Below, one piece after another: positions 33,784-41,462 of a DNA stretch of 64,000 nucleotides. The stretch spans positions 141,601 through 205,600 of the forward strand of contig NZ_PENI01000016.1 in assembly GCF_003688995.1 (NCBI RefSeq), read 5' to 3'. Every line of letters starts with the position of its first letter. The stretch's first letter is position 1. The position numbers and the translations under genes were made by a program. This DNA comes from Streptomyces shenzhenensis (GTDB taxonomy: Bacteria; Actinomycetota; Actinomycetes; Streptomycetales; Streptomycetaceae). Under the pieces are notes generated by a model. It was not told the DNA's origin and made no database searches. It saw only the letters and a program-made list of their open reading frames with translations.

Positions 33784-33812
33784 GTAGTCATCATGATGTC
33801 TCGATGACATGT
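33784..33812. promoter_or_regulatory. Putative GntR operator near gntR
   Basis: AGTCATCATGATGTC contains the palindrome CATCATGATG (33789-33798) and is followed by a further GATGACATG. It is 20-50 bases before the regulator start. A TTGACG -35-like element lies at about 33765. Together with 33605-33625 it suggests autoregulation and control of the divergent arm. Confidence 0.45.
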
Positions 33813-33834
33813 AAGCCCGACGAGGAGGTCGTGG

Positions 33835-34563
33835 ATGGCCGGGCACAAGTACGCACAGGTGCGCGACCATCTGCTGCAGCGCGTGCGGAGTCTCCCCGTG
33901 GGGGAGCGCCTGCCCGCCGAGGGCGTCCTGTGCGGTGAATACAATGTGAGCCGCATCACGTTGCGCCGCGCGGTCGACGAACTCGTCCAGGACGGTTACC
34001 TCGTGCGCGAGCACGGCCGCGGCACCTTCGTGAGCCACCCGCGCTACAACCTCAAGCACCGCGAACGCTTCGTCAACGAGGTGACCGGCTTCCACACCCA
34101 GCTCACCCGGCAGGGGCACACCGTCACCTCGCAGGTGACCGTGCAGCGCGGCGAACGGGCCGGTGCCCGGATCGCCGCCGCGCTCGAGGTCAGCCCCGCC
34201 ACCCCGGTCATACGGCTGGAGAGGCTGCGCAGCGTGAACGGCGTGCTGCACCACCTCGCCGAGTCCTACGTCGAGGAGGCCCGGTTCCCGGACGTCCTGA
34301 CGGCGGACTTCACCGACACCTCCCTGTACGCCCACCTGAGGGCCCGTCACGACGTGCTGCTCGTCCGCAACGAGATCGTCGTCGGACTCCACCGGTGCGA
34401 CACACGCGAGGCCGGGCTGCTCGACGTGGCCGAGGAGACCCCGCTGCTGCTCGCCACCTCCCGTGTCTTCGAGCCGGGCCGCAAACCCGTCATCTTCGGC
34501 ACCTCGAAGTTCCTGCCGGACACGGCGGAACTGTCCTTCGACATCGTGGCCGACGCCGAGTAG
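33835..34563 (+). CDS. GntR family regulator, HutC/FarR type
   Basis: 242 residues. The winged helix at residues 5-72 includes RLPAEGVLCGEYNVSRITLR and DELVQDGYLVREHGRGTFVS. The UTRA effector domain follows, with VIRLERLRSVNGVLHHLAES and a LLLATSRVFEPGRKPVIFGT ending. UTRA domains bind sugar phosphates or other small metabolites. ATG 33835 has GAGGAGG upstream. It is divergent from transketolase and directly upstream of the PTS genes, the usual place for a local repressor. Confidence 0.9.
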   Translation: MAGHKYAQVRDHLLQRVRSLPVGERLPAEGVLCGEYNVSRITLRRAVDELVQDGYLVREHGRGTFVSHPRYNLKHRERFVNEVTGFHTQLTRQGHTVTSQVTVQRGERAGARIAAALEVSPATPVIRLERLRSVNGVLHHLAESYVEEARFPDVLTADFTDTSLYAHLRARHDVLLVRNEIVVGLHRCDTREAGLLDVAEETPLLLATSRVFEPGRKPVIFGTSKFLPDTAELSFDIVADAE

Positions 34564-34606
34564 CCGCGCCGTGCCCGTCCCTCACCCGCACCCCCGTGGA
34601 GCACGT

Positions 34607-35062
34607 ATGCTCAGTCGTCTTCTGCCCGAGCGGAACATCCACTTCACCGACGACAAACTGACCTGGCGGGAAGCCGTCACCCGGGTCGCCCGTCCGCTGG
34701 TGGAGGCCGGAGACGTCACCCCCGAGTACGTCCAGGCCATGCTGGACTCGATCGCGGCCGGCGGCACCTACATCGACCTCGGCCACGGCATCGCGCTGGC
34801 GCACGCCCGCCCCGAGTACGGTGTCGTCCGTACCGGCATCGCGATGCTCCGGCTGCGCGAGCCCGCCCCGCTGCTCGACCGGCCCGAGCACGCGGTCGAC
34901 CTCTACTTCTGCTTCGCAGCGGCGGACGCCGACGCGCACCTGCGCGCCATGGCCTCCCTCGCGCGCATTCTCTCGGACGCCCCGACCCGCCAGGCCCTGC
35001 GCGAGGCGGCCTCGGCCTCCGAGGTAGTCAAGTTGATCACCGAATTCGAGGAATCCGAATGA
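34607..35062 (+). CDS. PTS EIIA component (mannitol/fructose/ascorbate type)
   Basis: 151 residues of the PTS_EIIA_2 fold. The phosphorylated histidine is in the block YIDLGHGIALAHARPEYGV near residue 65. The N-terminus (DDKLTWREAVTRVARPLVEA) and C-terminus (LARILSDAPTRQALREA) fit UlaC-type proteins. It takes phosphate from HPr and gives it to the EIIB encoded next, whose ATG overlaps its stop by four bases. The start ATG 34607 follows GTGGAG. Confidence 0.9.
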   Translation: MLSRLLPERNIHFTDDKLTWREAVTRVARPLVEAGDVTPEYVQAMLDSIAAGGTYIDLGHGIALAHARPEYGVVRTGIAMLRLREPAPLLDRPEHAVDLYFCFAAADADAHLRAMASLARILSDAPTRQALREAASASEVVKLITEFEESE

Positions 35063-35340
35063 AGTTCCTGGCGATGTGCAGCACCGGACTGGGCAGCAGC
35101 TTCATGGTGCGCATGAACATCGAGACCGTCGTCCGTGAACTCGGCCTGGCCGACGTCACGGTCGAGCACTCCGACATCAGCTCCGCCGGCCCCGACAGCG
35201 CGGACGTGTTCTTCGTCGCGAAGGATCTGGAGGACACCGCCCAGGGACTGGGCGACGTGGTCGTGCTGAACAGCATCATCGACATGGACGAGCTGCGCGA
35301 GGCGGTCAAGGACGCCGCCGCACGCCACGGCCTGCTCTGA
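35059..35340 (+). CDS. PTS EIIB component, ascorbate/galactitol type
   Basis: 93 residues. The phosphocysteine lies at the very N-terminus (MKFLAMCSTGLGSSFMVRMN), the form used by UlaB- and GatB-like proteins. VEHSDISSAGPDSADVFFVA near residue 35 is the second conserved block. It overlaps the EIIA stop by four bases, so the two are made together. EIIB phosphorylates the sugar during transport by EIIC. Confidence 0.92.
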   Translation: MKFLAMCSTGLGSSFMVRMNIETVVRELGLADVTVEHSDISSAGPDSADVFFVAKDLEDTAQGLGDVVVLNSIIDMDELREAVKDAAARHGLL

Positions 35341-35591
35341 TTCTCCGATCAGCCACCAAGAAACGTTACTTCCGCTGAGTGCGGCGACCGCGGACGCGGC
35401 GCCGCCCACCTCGACGGCGCCGGGCGGACACCCACCCCGGCCGCCGCCCGCCCGCAGCGCCCGACGCCTCATCCCTCCCGCTCCGGAGCTGCACTCCGCC
35501 GGCCGATGCTCCCGTGCGTCAACACCGCCCGGAACCCGGCACCCACCACCCCCGCACGCGGCCCCGTCGTGCCCCAAGAGAGGCGTTGTCC
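35341..35591 (+). other. 251-base gap between EIIB and EIIC genes
   Basis: No gene is visible. The stretch begins with an AT-richer segment (GATCAGCCACCAAGAAACGTT) and then becomes very C-rich. A gap of this size inside a PTS operon could hold an internal promoter or a processing site. I see no clear hairpin. Confidence 0.4.
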
Positions 35592-36977
35592 GTGAACAGC
35601 GTTCTGCAGAATTTTCTCGATGTCTTCCGTGAGCCATCCGTCATCGTCGGCCTGATAGCCCTGCTCGGCCTGGTCCTCCAGCGCAAGTCGGCCTCCGACA
35701 CCGTCAAGGGCACCATCAAGGCGTTCGTCGGCTTCCTGGTCCTCGCGGCCGGCGCCGGCGTGGTCTCCGACGCGCTCACCCCGTTCGGCGACATGTTCCA
35801 GCACGCCTTCGGGGTGCAGGGTGTCGTGCCCAACAACGAGGCCATCGTCGGCAAGGTGCTCACCGACTACGGCTCCCAGGCCGCGCTGATCTTCTTCTTC
35901 GGCATGGTCGTGAACGTGCTGCTCGCCCGCTTCACCACGTTCAAGTTCATCTACATGTCGGGGCACGTCGCCCTGTACCTGGCGGCCATGATCGCCGTCA
36001 TCCTCATCGCGAACGGCTTCAGCAGCTGGCAGGCCATCCTCTGGGGCTCCCTCGCCCAGGGCCTCATCACCACGATGTCGCCCGCGCTCGTCCAGCCCTG
36101 GATGCGCAAGGTCACCAAGAACGACAACGTCGCGCTCGGCCACACCGGCAACTTCGGCATCGCCACCAGCGGACTCGTGGGCCGTCTGGTGGGCGACTCC
36201 TCGAAGTCCACCGAGGACCTCAAGATCCCCAAGGGCCTGGGCTTCCTGCGCGACACCACCGTCGTCATCGCCACCTCGATGGGCATCATCTACCTGCTGG
36301 TCACCCTCGTCGCCGGACCCGGCTACGTCGAGCGTGAGCTGAGCGACGGCCAGTGGTACCTGCTGTGGGCCGTCATGCAGGCCGGCAAGTTCGCCGCGGG
36401 TGTCTTCATCATCCTCGCCGGTGTCCGCGTCGTCCTCGCCGAGATCATCCCCGCCTTCAAGGGCATCTCGGAGAAGCTCGTGCCCAACGCGCGTCCCGCC
36501 CTCGACGTCCCGATCGTCTTCACCTTCGCCCCGAACGCCGTCCTCATCGGCTTCCTCGCCAGCTTCGTGGGCGGCCTGATCGGCATGGGCATCCTCGTCG
36601 CCGTGGGCGGCACCATCATCATCCCCGGCATCGTCGCCCACTTCATGACCGGCGCCGCGTCCGGCGTCATCGGCAACGCGACCGGCGGCCGGCGCGGCGC
36701 GATCCTCGGCGCCATGGCCAACGGCCTGCTGATCACCTTCCTTCCGCTGCTCGTCCTGCCGTTCCTCGGCGACGTCGGCCTGCAGAACTCCACGTTCTCG
36801 GACGCCGACTTCGGCGTCTCCGGCCTGCTGATCGGCGGCTCGGTCCGGATCGGCCACGCGGCCGTCATCGGCCTCGTCGTCATCGCGCTGGCCGCGGTGT
36901 TCGTCAGCAGCGCCCTCGTCACCCGCCGCCGCGCCGTCGCGGCGGCGACGGAGGCGGAGGCCCAGCCCACCCACTGA
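35592..36977 (+). CDS. PTS EIIC component, ascorbate (UlaA) family
   Basis: 461 residues with about eleven membrane helices. The first segments SVIVGLIALLGLVLQRK and GTIKAFVGFLVLAAGAGVVS, and later GHTGNFGIATSGLVGRLVGD near residue 180, are typical of the UlaA/SgaT superfamily. GGLIGMGILVAVGGTIIIPG near residue 330 is also characteristic. It translocates the sugar while EIIB phosphorylates it. GTG 35592 follows AGAGAGG. The family is known for L-ascorbate but also serves other sugars. No ascorbate-6-phosphate lactonase or UlaD/E/F homologue is nearby, so the substrate here is probably something else. Confidence 0.92.
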   Translation: MNSVLQNFLDVFREPSVIVGLIALLGLVLQRKSASDTVKGTIKAFVGFLVLAAGAGVVSDALTPFGDMFQHAFGVQGVVPNNEAIVGKVLTDYGSQAALIFFFGMVVNVLLARFTTFKFIYMSGHVALYLAAMIAVILIANGFSSWQAILWGSLAQGLITTMSPALVQPWMRKVTKNDNVALGHTGNFGIATSGLVGRLVGDSSKSTEDLKIPKGLGFLRDTTVVIATSMGIIYLLVTLVAGPGYVERELSDGQWYLLWAVMQAGKFAAGVFIILAGVRVVLAEIIPAFKGISEKLVPNARPALDVPIVFTFAPNAVLIGFLASFVGGLIGMGILVAVGGTIIIPGIVAHFMTGAASGVIGNATGGRRGAILGAMANGLLITFLPLLVLPFLGDVGLQNSTFSDADFGVSGLLIGGSVRIGHAAVIGLVVIALAAVFVSSALVTRRRAVAAATEAEAQPTH

Positions 36978-37002
36978 CCCGACGGCCCGCCCCGCACCGC
37001 CC

Positions 37003-37030
37003 GCCCGGCGACCCACCTGGGTCGCCGGGC
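37003..37030 (+). terminator. Terminator of the PTS operon
   Basis: Perfect 13-bp stem GCCCGGCGACCCA / TGGGTCGCCGGGC with a two-base gap at the tip, 26 bases after the EIIC stop. Confidence 0.85.
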
Positions 37031-37249
37031 GACGCCGTTTCTGCGACGCGGGCCCGGTCCGCGTTTCACCGGGGGCGGTTCAGTAAGTGCCGTAGTACCA
37101 CGGGGCTGTTGGGGCCCGCATCTCGGCCGGCTCCCGGTTGCTTGCGGTGAATCCGTCCAGCGGTTCCTCCCGTCTGATCGCCGGTGTTCCGGGGGCGTAC
37201 GGTGTCGCGTTCGCGCGGTAGGTTCCGCGGTCTGCCGGGTGCCGTACCG

Positions 37250-37283
37250 CCCCAGGCCCGTGTTCCGGAACACGGGCCTGGGG
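37250..37283. repeat. Perfect 34-bp palindrome
   Basis: The 17-base arm CCCCAGGCCCGTGTTCC is followed with no spacer by its exact reverse complement. It could be a cruciform, a protein site or a bidirectional terminator. It is about 220 bases from the PTS terminator, so it is not needed for that operon. Confidence 0.8.
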
Positions 37284-37505
37284 AGACGGTGGTGGCGCAC
37301 GGTGCTCGGTTCGCGCCGTGGTTGCCCGTTCGGGTGTGTCGGGACACCGGGGCGGAGCCGGTGCCCCGCACGGGTGTGAACGGGGGGTGTCGTGGTGGGA
37401 GTCGGCCGCCGGGTGGGCCGTAAGGGGAGGGGGCCGCCCGGCGGGGTGCGCATGACGCGCGGGTTGTCACAGAATGGTGTGGTCCGGGTGCTGCCCGGAG
37501 GGGAG

Positions 37506-37532
37506 CCCCGGCCCGATTCCAGCGGGCCGGGG
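37506..37532 (-). terminator. Terminator of the secreted-protein gene
   Basis: Stem CCCCGGCCCG / CGGGCCGGGG (10 bp) with loop ATTCCAG, extendable by GGGA/TCCC, 30 bases after the stop of the gene at 37562. Confidence 0.8.
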
Positions 37533-37561
37533 GTTCCCGTCGTGCAGCCGGTTCAGGCGGT

Positions 37562-38092
37562 TCAGTACTTGAACTCGTGGTGCTTGATGACCCGGAAGCT
37601 GGCCAGCACTCCGTCCTTGACGTGGACGCCTTCGGTGTGGTGCGGCTTCACGCCGTCGCTGGAGCTGTGCGGTCCGACGGTGGCGATGGGGGCGCCGTTG
37701 TCGCAGACGGCTCCGCGGAAGACCTCGACGGTCTTGCGGCTGTCGTTGCGGATGTTCAGGGTCCTGGCGCCGAGGCCGCTGACCACGGTGATGCAGCCGC
37801 CCGGGTGGGCGGAGTACGTCCGCTCGTTGATGTGGATCCGGCCCTCTTCGAACTTCTTGCCCTTGCCCTCGCGGCCCTCGTTCTCCTCCTCGTTCTCCTC
37901 CTTGTTGCCCTTGCCGACGTTGCCGCCGAAGGGCGCCTGGGCAGGCGCGGGAGCCGCCTGCAGGGCCACCGGAGCCACCGGAGCCGCCTGGGCCGGCTCG
38001 GAGGCGGCCGAGGCGTAGGTGATACCGGTCGCGGCCAGGGCCGCCGCGGCCACGATACCGGCGGTGACCGCCGTGGAGCGGGTCATCAACAT
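37562..38092 (-). CDS. Secreted protein with acidic/lysine linker
   Basis: 176 residues from ATG 38092 with AGGAGA seven bases upstream. The N-terminus is a Sec signal peptide: TRS, a hydrophobic core AGIVAAAALAATGITYASA and a likely cleavage at ASA-SEP. An Ala/Pro-rich stretch and a highly charged linker (KEENEEENEGREGKGKK near residues 78-94) lead to a small beta-rich domain with two cysteines (GGCITVV and GAVCDNG) that could form a disulphide. The C-terminus ends HHEFKY. I do not recognise a named family; the domain looks extracellular. It is flanked by a clear terminator and is divergent from the sigma-factor remnant. Confidence 0.75.
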   Translation of the reverse strand: MLMTRSTAVTAGIVAAAALAATGITYASAASEPAQAAPVAPVALQAAPAPAQAPFGGNVGKGNKEENEEENEGREGKGKKFEEGRIHINERTYSAHPGGCITVVSGLGARTLNIRNDSRKTVEVFRGAVCDNGAPIATVGPHSSSDGVKPHHTEGVHVKDGVLASFRVIKHHEFKY

Positions 38093-38255
38093 GCAACTTC
38101 TCCTGTCTGCGAGAGGCCGGCTGAGCAGCCGGCGTACGACGAACGTACAAACAGCTCCGGTGACTTTCATCTCGAGCATCTCCAGAGGCCGAAGCCAGGG
38201 AGCCGAACGGGGGACGCGCGGCGCCCGCACGCCTCTTTCCCGGCGGTCGACGGCT

Positions 38256-38288
38256 TGTCAATGCCCTTGAAAAACAAGGAGATTGACA
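38256..38288. promoter_or_regulatory. Interrupted inverted repeat
   Basis: TGTCAAT-GCC-CTTG, spacer AAAAA, CAAG-GAG-ATTGACA. Seven- and four-base arms pair around a 3/3 internal loop. On the plus strand ATTGACAG supplies a TTGACA element. It lies between the secreted-protein gene and the sigma-factor remnant and could be an operator for either. Confidence 0.4.
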
Positions 38289-38370
38289 GGCACTTAGCCC
38301 TTCAAGGTGATTGTCTGACTGCCGGTCACCCCATCGACGACAGGACCCCGGCGAAAGGCCGCCGGACTAA

Positions 38371-39050
38371 GCCGGGGAGTGGCTGCCGGACCCCCTGCTG
38401 CCCCACCCCGACGTCGCCGACGGCATCGAACTCGCGGAAAGCGTCTCCCATCGCGACGCTGACCGTCCTGGAGACGCCCCGACCGGTGGAACGCCCGTCC
38501 CGCCCGGAACCGCGTCGCCGCTCGGCAGTCACGGGCCGGCGTGAGCCGATCGGGGCGCAAGGCCGTGATGGCGCGGTTCGTCGCCGCGCCGCACGCCGGG
38601 CGCATCCAGGGCCTTCCGGGGCTCATGGTGCCGGCCCCGATCCACGGGGCCGGATTGGTGGCGAGGGTGCTCGTCGGCACGGATCCGGTCGAGGTCGAGG
38701 CCGTGGTCGTGTGGCTCAACGCGGCGCCCGCGATCCGGATCGACTCCGGCAGTGGACGGGCCGCGGTCGGCCGCGCGATCGAGACCGGGCGCATCCAGGG
38801 CCTTCCGGGGCTCATGGTGCCGGCCCGGATCCACGGGGCCGGATTGGTGGCGAGGGTGCTCGTCGGCACGGGTCCGGTCGAGGTCGAGGCCGTGGTCGTG
38901 TGGCTCAACGCGGCGCCCGCGATCCGGATCGACTCCGGCGGCGGACGGGCCGCGGTCGGCCGCGCGATCGAGACCGGGCGCATCACCCCGATCTGCGCGG
39001 CATCCGACCCGCTGAAGCCGACACGACTCGACGCACCGACCGATCGGGGT
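38371..39050 (+). pseudogene. Decayed ECF41 (SigJ-like) sigma factor with tandem duplication
   Basis: Fragments of an ECF41 sigma factor follow in order but in several frames. GEWLPDPLLPHPDVADGIEL plus AESVS is the linker before region 4, SPIATLTVLETPRPVERP is the start of region 4 (normally SLAMLVVLETLSPLERAVFVL-like), and then comes the SnoaL-like C-terminal domain. In that domain a 63-residue unit containing NAAPAIRIDSGSGRAAVGRA is present twice. The end GRITPICAASDPLKPTRLDA matches the family's GRIxxIYxxxNPxKLxRLDA finish. Regions 2 and the helix-turn-helix are missing and at least two frameshifts are required. ECF41 factors are usually paired with a carboxymuconolactone decarboxylase or oxidoreductase gene; none is adjacent. 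Confidence 0.7.
38598..38984 (+). repeat. 189-bp tandem duplication (two copies plus 9 bp of a third)
   Basis: Copy 1 is 38598-38786, copy 2 is 38787-38975, and the first nine bases (GGGCGCATC) recur at 38976. The copies differ at only a few bases. The period is a multiple of three, so the reading frame of the sigma-factor remnant is kept through both. Confidence 0.95.
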
Positions 39051-39063
39051 GCCTGCTCCGGCG

Positions 39064-39336
39064 TCAGCTTCCGGTGTGCTTCACGTCGATGCCCAGTCCG
39101 GCCCACAGCTCCCGCTCGGTCTGGCTCGGCGGGGTCGCGCAGTGGCCCTCCGGGTGCCAGGCGGGGGGCACGTGCGGGGCCTCCGGCAGGCCCGCGTCCC
39201 GTGGGGTGCGGTCGGGGTCCGGGCCGGGGTCGGGGTAGTGGACGCCGGGCAGCGGTCCGACGGAGAACGCGCTGAGCTGGATGAGCAGCTTCAACACAGC
39301 GGCAGCCGCCCTGCCGAGCCAGAACCTCAGCCTCAT
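39064..39336 (-). CDS. Small membrane-anchored hypothetical protein (DUF6059-like)
   Basis: 90 residues from ATG 39336, with AGAGGGG upstream. The N-terminus is basic and hydrophobic (MRLRFWLGRAAAAVLKLLIQ), followed by a proline-rich middle and the C-terminal TERELWAGLGIDV. This arrangement (short amphipathic or membrane N-terminus, Pro-rich linker, LTxxERxLWxxL end) resembles small DUF6059-type Streptomyces proteins often found beside secondary-metabolite regulators. The family name is tentative. It is divergent from the SARP gene at 39566. Confidence 0.55.
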   Translation of the reverse strand: MRLRFWLGRAAAAVLKLLIQLSAFSVGPLPGVHYPDPGPDPDRTPRDAGLPEAPHVPPAWHPEGHCATPPSQTERELWAGLGIDVKHTGS

Positions 39337-39451
39337 GCCACCCCTCTTCTTCCAGCCGGTCCCACGGCCGTCCCGAGACGGCCCCCGTCGGTGCCCAGGG
39401 TCGCCGCTCGTCCTGAAGCGCCGCTTAAAGCGGGTCCCGGAGAATCCGCGC

Positions 39452-39477
39452 CCATGAAAATCTCATACCCCGGGGCA
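39452..39477 (+). promoter_or_regulatory. Shared promoter element, copy 1
   Basis: CATGAAAATCTCATACCCCG followed by GGGCAG, about 90 bases before the SARP start. A related sequence, CGTGAGAATCTCATGTTCCG followed by GTCAG, lies at 41271-41295. The common core is GARAATCTCAT with CCGG nine bases later. Confidence 0.4.
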
Positions 39478-39565
39478 GCCAGATTCCCGGCCGAAATCAT
39501 GATCGGCTAAGTGTCGTGGCAGCCGCCGACGTGTCAGTGTTCCGGCAGGCGGAAGGAGCAGTGGC

Positions 39566-40366
39566 ATGGAGATCGGGGTTCTCGGGCCGCTCGTGGTGAG
39601 CATCGACGGCACCTCCGTGGTGCCGAGCGCGGCCAAGCCGCGCCAGCTGCTCGCGCTGCTGGCGGTCAACGCGGGCTGGGACGTGAACGTGGCGACCCTG
39701 ACGGAGGAGCTGTGGGAGTCAAGTCCCCCCAGCGGGCCCGCGGGTGTGGTGCAGACCTATGTCAAGCAGTTGCGCCGGGCCATCGGTCACGCCCTGGGCC
39801 CGGAGCACGAGCACGCGCCGAAAGAGGTACTCAGCCGCAGCTACGCCGGGTACGCGCTGAACATGCCCGCGCCCGTCCTGGAGGCCGACCTCTTCCAGCA
39901 GCTCAGCGGCCGCGGCCTGCGGGCCCTGGAGAGCGGCGACGACGAGACCGCCGCGAAGCTGCTGGGCGAGGCGCTCGCCATGTGGCGCGGGCCGGTCCTC
40001 GCCGACGTACGCATCGGACCCGCGCTCCGGGTCGAGCTGCTGCGGCTGGAGGAGGCACGGCGCTCCGCGCTGGAGGGGCGGATCACCGCGGATCTGCGGC
40101 TCGGCAGACACGCCGAGGTGATCGGTGAACTCCTCGCGCTCACCGAGCGCTTCCCCCTCCAGGAGAGCCTGCACGCGCTGCTGATGCTGGCGCTCTACCG
40201 GTGCGGACGCTCGTGGCAGGCGCTTGAGATTTTTCGAAAGCTACGCGCGTCGACCGCCCAGGAGCTGGGCATCGAGCCCTCCCTGCGCCTCCAGAAGCTG
40301 CACCGGGCGATCCTGGCAGCCGACCCTCAACTCGATCTCACCGTGCCGAGTTTGGCGGCCTTTTAG
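39566..40366 (+). CDS. SARP family transcriptional activator
   Basis: 266 residues. An OmpR-type winged helix occupies residues 1-95 (GVLGPLVVSIDGTSVVPSAA, KPRQLLALLAV, GVVQTYVKQLRRAIG), followed by the BTAD domain to the end (EADLFQQLSGRGLRALESGD, ALYRCGRSWQALEIFRKLRA, LGIEPSLRLQKLHRAIL). SARPs bind direct heptamer repeats and recruit RNA polymerase to biosynthetic promoters. The gene ends TTT-TAG, and I saw no TTA codon in it, so bldA control at this gene is not indicated. It is the left-hand regulator of the tetronate-type cluster. Confidence 0.92.
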   Translation: MEIGVLGPLVVSIDGTSVVPSAAKPRQLLALLAVNAGWDVNVATLTEELWESSPPSGPAGVVQTYVKQLRRAIGHALGPEHEHAPKEVLSRSYAGYALNMPAPVLEADLFQQLSGRGLRALESGDDETAAKLLGEALAMWRGPVLADVRIGPALRVELLRLEEARRSALEGRITADLRLGRHAEVIGELLALTERFPLQESLHALLMLALYRCGRSWQALEIFRKLRASTAQELGIEPSLRLQKLHRAILAADPQLDLTVPSLAAF

Positions 40367-40471
40367 CGGGCCGGGGCAGCGTGGGGCCGCGCCGGCCGGG
40401 AACGCCCGTCCGTTGTCGCACCGCGACCCGGCCGGCCCGCTCACCCCTGGACGGAACCGAGACGGAGCACC

Positions 40472-41245
40472 ATGACGCGATACCTGTCCCGGAAGCGCCC
40501 GGACGGCGAACCGGACCCTGCGACACGGCTGTTCTGCTTCCCGTACGCGGGCGGCGGAGCCTCGGCGTACCGGCGATGGCAGCGCGGCCTCGACGCCCAC
40601 GACGCCGGGGTACGGGTGCTGCCCGTGCAACTCCCCGGCCGCGAGGAGCGGTTCGCAGAACCCAGGTTCACCGATCTGGACGCCCTGATCGACGACATGG
40701 ACGCGCAGCTCGACGAGGAGCTGTCCGAACCCCACATCTTCTACGGACACAGCATGGGGGCGCTCCTCGCGTACTCGCTCGCCCGGCGGCGGCAGCGGCG
40801 CGGCGCGCCCCTGCCCCGGGCACTCGTGCTCAGTGCCTACCGCGCCCCGCACCTGCCGGCCCCGCCGATCGCCGACCCGGACGCCGGGGACGCGGCACTC
40901 GTCGCCGGCCTGACGGCACTCGGCGGCATCCCGCAGACGCTGCTCGACCACCCCGAATTCCTCTCCGCGCTGCTCCCGGTGGCCCGCGACGACCTCCGGT
41001 TGTGTCTCGGCAGCGGCGCCGCGCCCGCCGAGCCGCTGCGGGTACCGCTGCACCTGTTCGCGGGGCGCGGTGACCGGCTGGTCGCCGTGTCCGAGGTGGC
41101 CGCCTGGGAGCGGCACGCGGGGTACGGCTGCGAGCTGCGTACGATGCCCGGGGGACACTTCTTCGTCAGGTCGGACGAGGGCGCCTTCCTGCGTGAACTC
41201 GCCTTGCTGACGCGCCGGTACGCCACGGAGCGGGTCGCCGTGTGA
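40472..41245 (+). CDS. Type II thioesterase
   Basis: 257 residues of the alpha/beta-hydrolase thioesterase family associated with PKS and NRPS systems. Visible are LFCFPYAGGGASAYRRWQRG near residue 21, VLPVQLPGREERFAEP near residue 49, the nucleophile elbow FYGHSMGALLAYSLARR near residue 90 and the catalytic histidine in MPGGHFFVRS near residue 227. It normally removes wrong acyl groups from carrier proteins. It follows the SARP gene by 105 bases on the same strand. No separate Agg5-like hydrolase is seen in the cluster, so a second role cannot be excluded. Confidence 0.9.
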   Translation: MTRYLSRKRPDGEPDPATRLFCFPYAGGGASAYRRWQRGLDAHDAGVRVLPVQLPGREERFAEPRFTDLDALIDDMDAQLDEELSEPHIFYGHSMGALLAYSLARRRQRRGAPLPRALVLSAYRAPHLPAPPIADPDAGDAALVAGLTALGGIPQTLLDHPEFLSALLPVARDDLRLCLGSGAAPAEPLRVPLHLFAGRGDRLVAVSEVAAWERHAGYGCELRTMPGGHFFVRSDEGAFLRELALLTRRYATERVAV

Positions 41246-41270
41246 CGGGCCGGCACCGCGGCGGCCGGGT

Positions 41271-41295
41271 CGTGAGAATCTCATGTTCCGGTCAG
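41271..41295 (+). promoter_or_regulatory. Shared promoter element, copy 2
   Basis: CGTGAGAATCTCATGTTCCG followed by GTCAG, about 170 bases before the DUF4260 gene. It matches the element at 39452-39477 at about 20 of 26 positions. Confidence 0.4.
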
Positions 41296-41462
41296 TTGTC
41301 CGTCATACCGGGGCCATGGTGGCGTCCCCGCCGCCAGGCTCCCGCTCCACCGGTCCCGACGACCCGGGAACGGCGGGTACTTCGGCCATCCCCCCACCAC
41401 CGACGCGCGGCCGCCGCGCCGCCCCGAGCCCGTACGGAACCATCGTGAAAGGAACTTGTCCT

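Larger units (their letters stand above)
36978..37561. other. Gene-poor intergenic region
   Basis: 584 bases with no supported gene. It contains the terminator of the PTS operon, the 34-bp palindrome and the terminator of the secreted-protein gene, each listed separately. Open frames here lack third-position bias and ribosome sites. Confidence 0.6.

Noticed and set aside
35592..36977. True L-ascorbate uptake system
   Set aside because: No lactonase, UlaD, UlaE or UlaF homologues nearby; transketolase and HAD phosphatase suggest a different sugar.
38598..38984. CRISPR or satellite-like array
   Set aside because: Only two long copies with no spacers, in frame with a protein remnant; it is a tandem duplication. 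No CRISPR array was seen anywhere in the window.
37577..39238. A 553-codon open frame spanning the secreted-protein gene and the sigma remnant
   Set aside because: It runs antisense through a gene with a signal peptide and then through the remnant in a wrong frame; no start signal or consistent codon bias.
39566..40366. bldA (TTA codon) control of the left SARP
   Set aside because: I read through the gene and found no in-frame TTA; the only TTA letters are in the TTT-TAG end.
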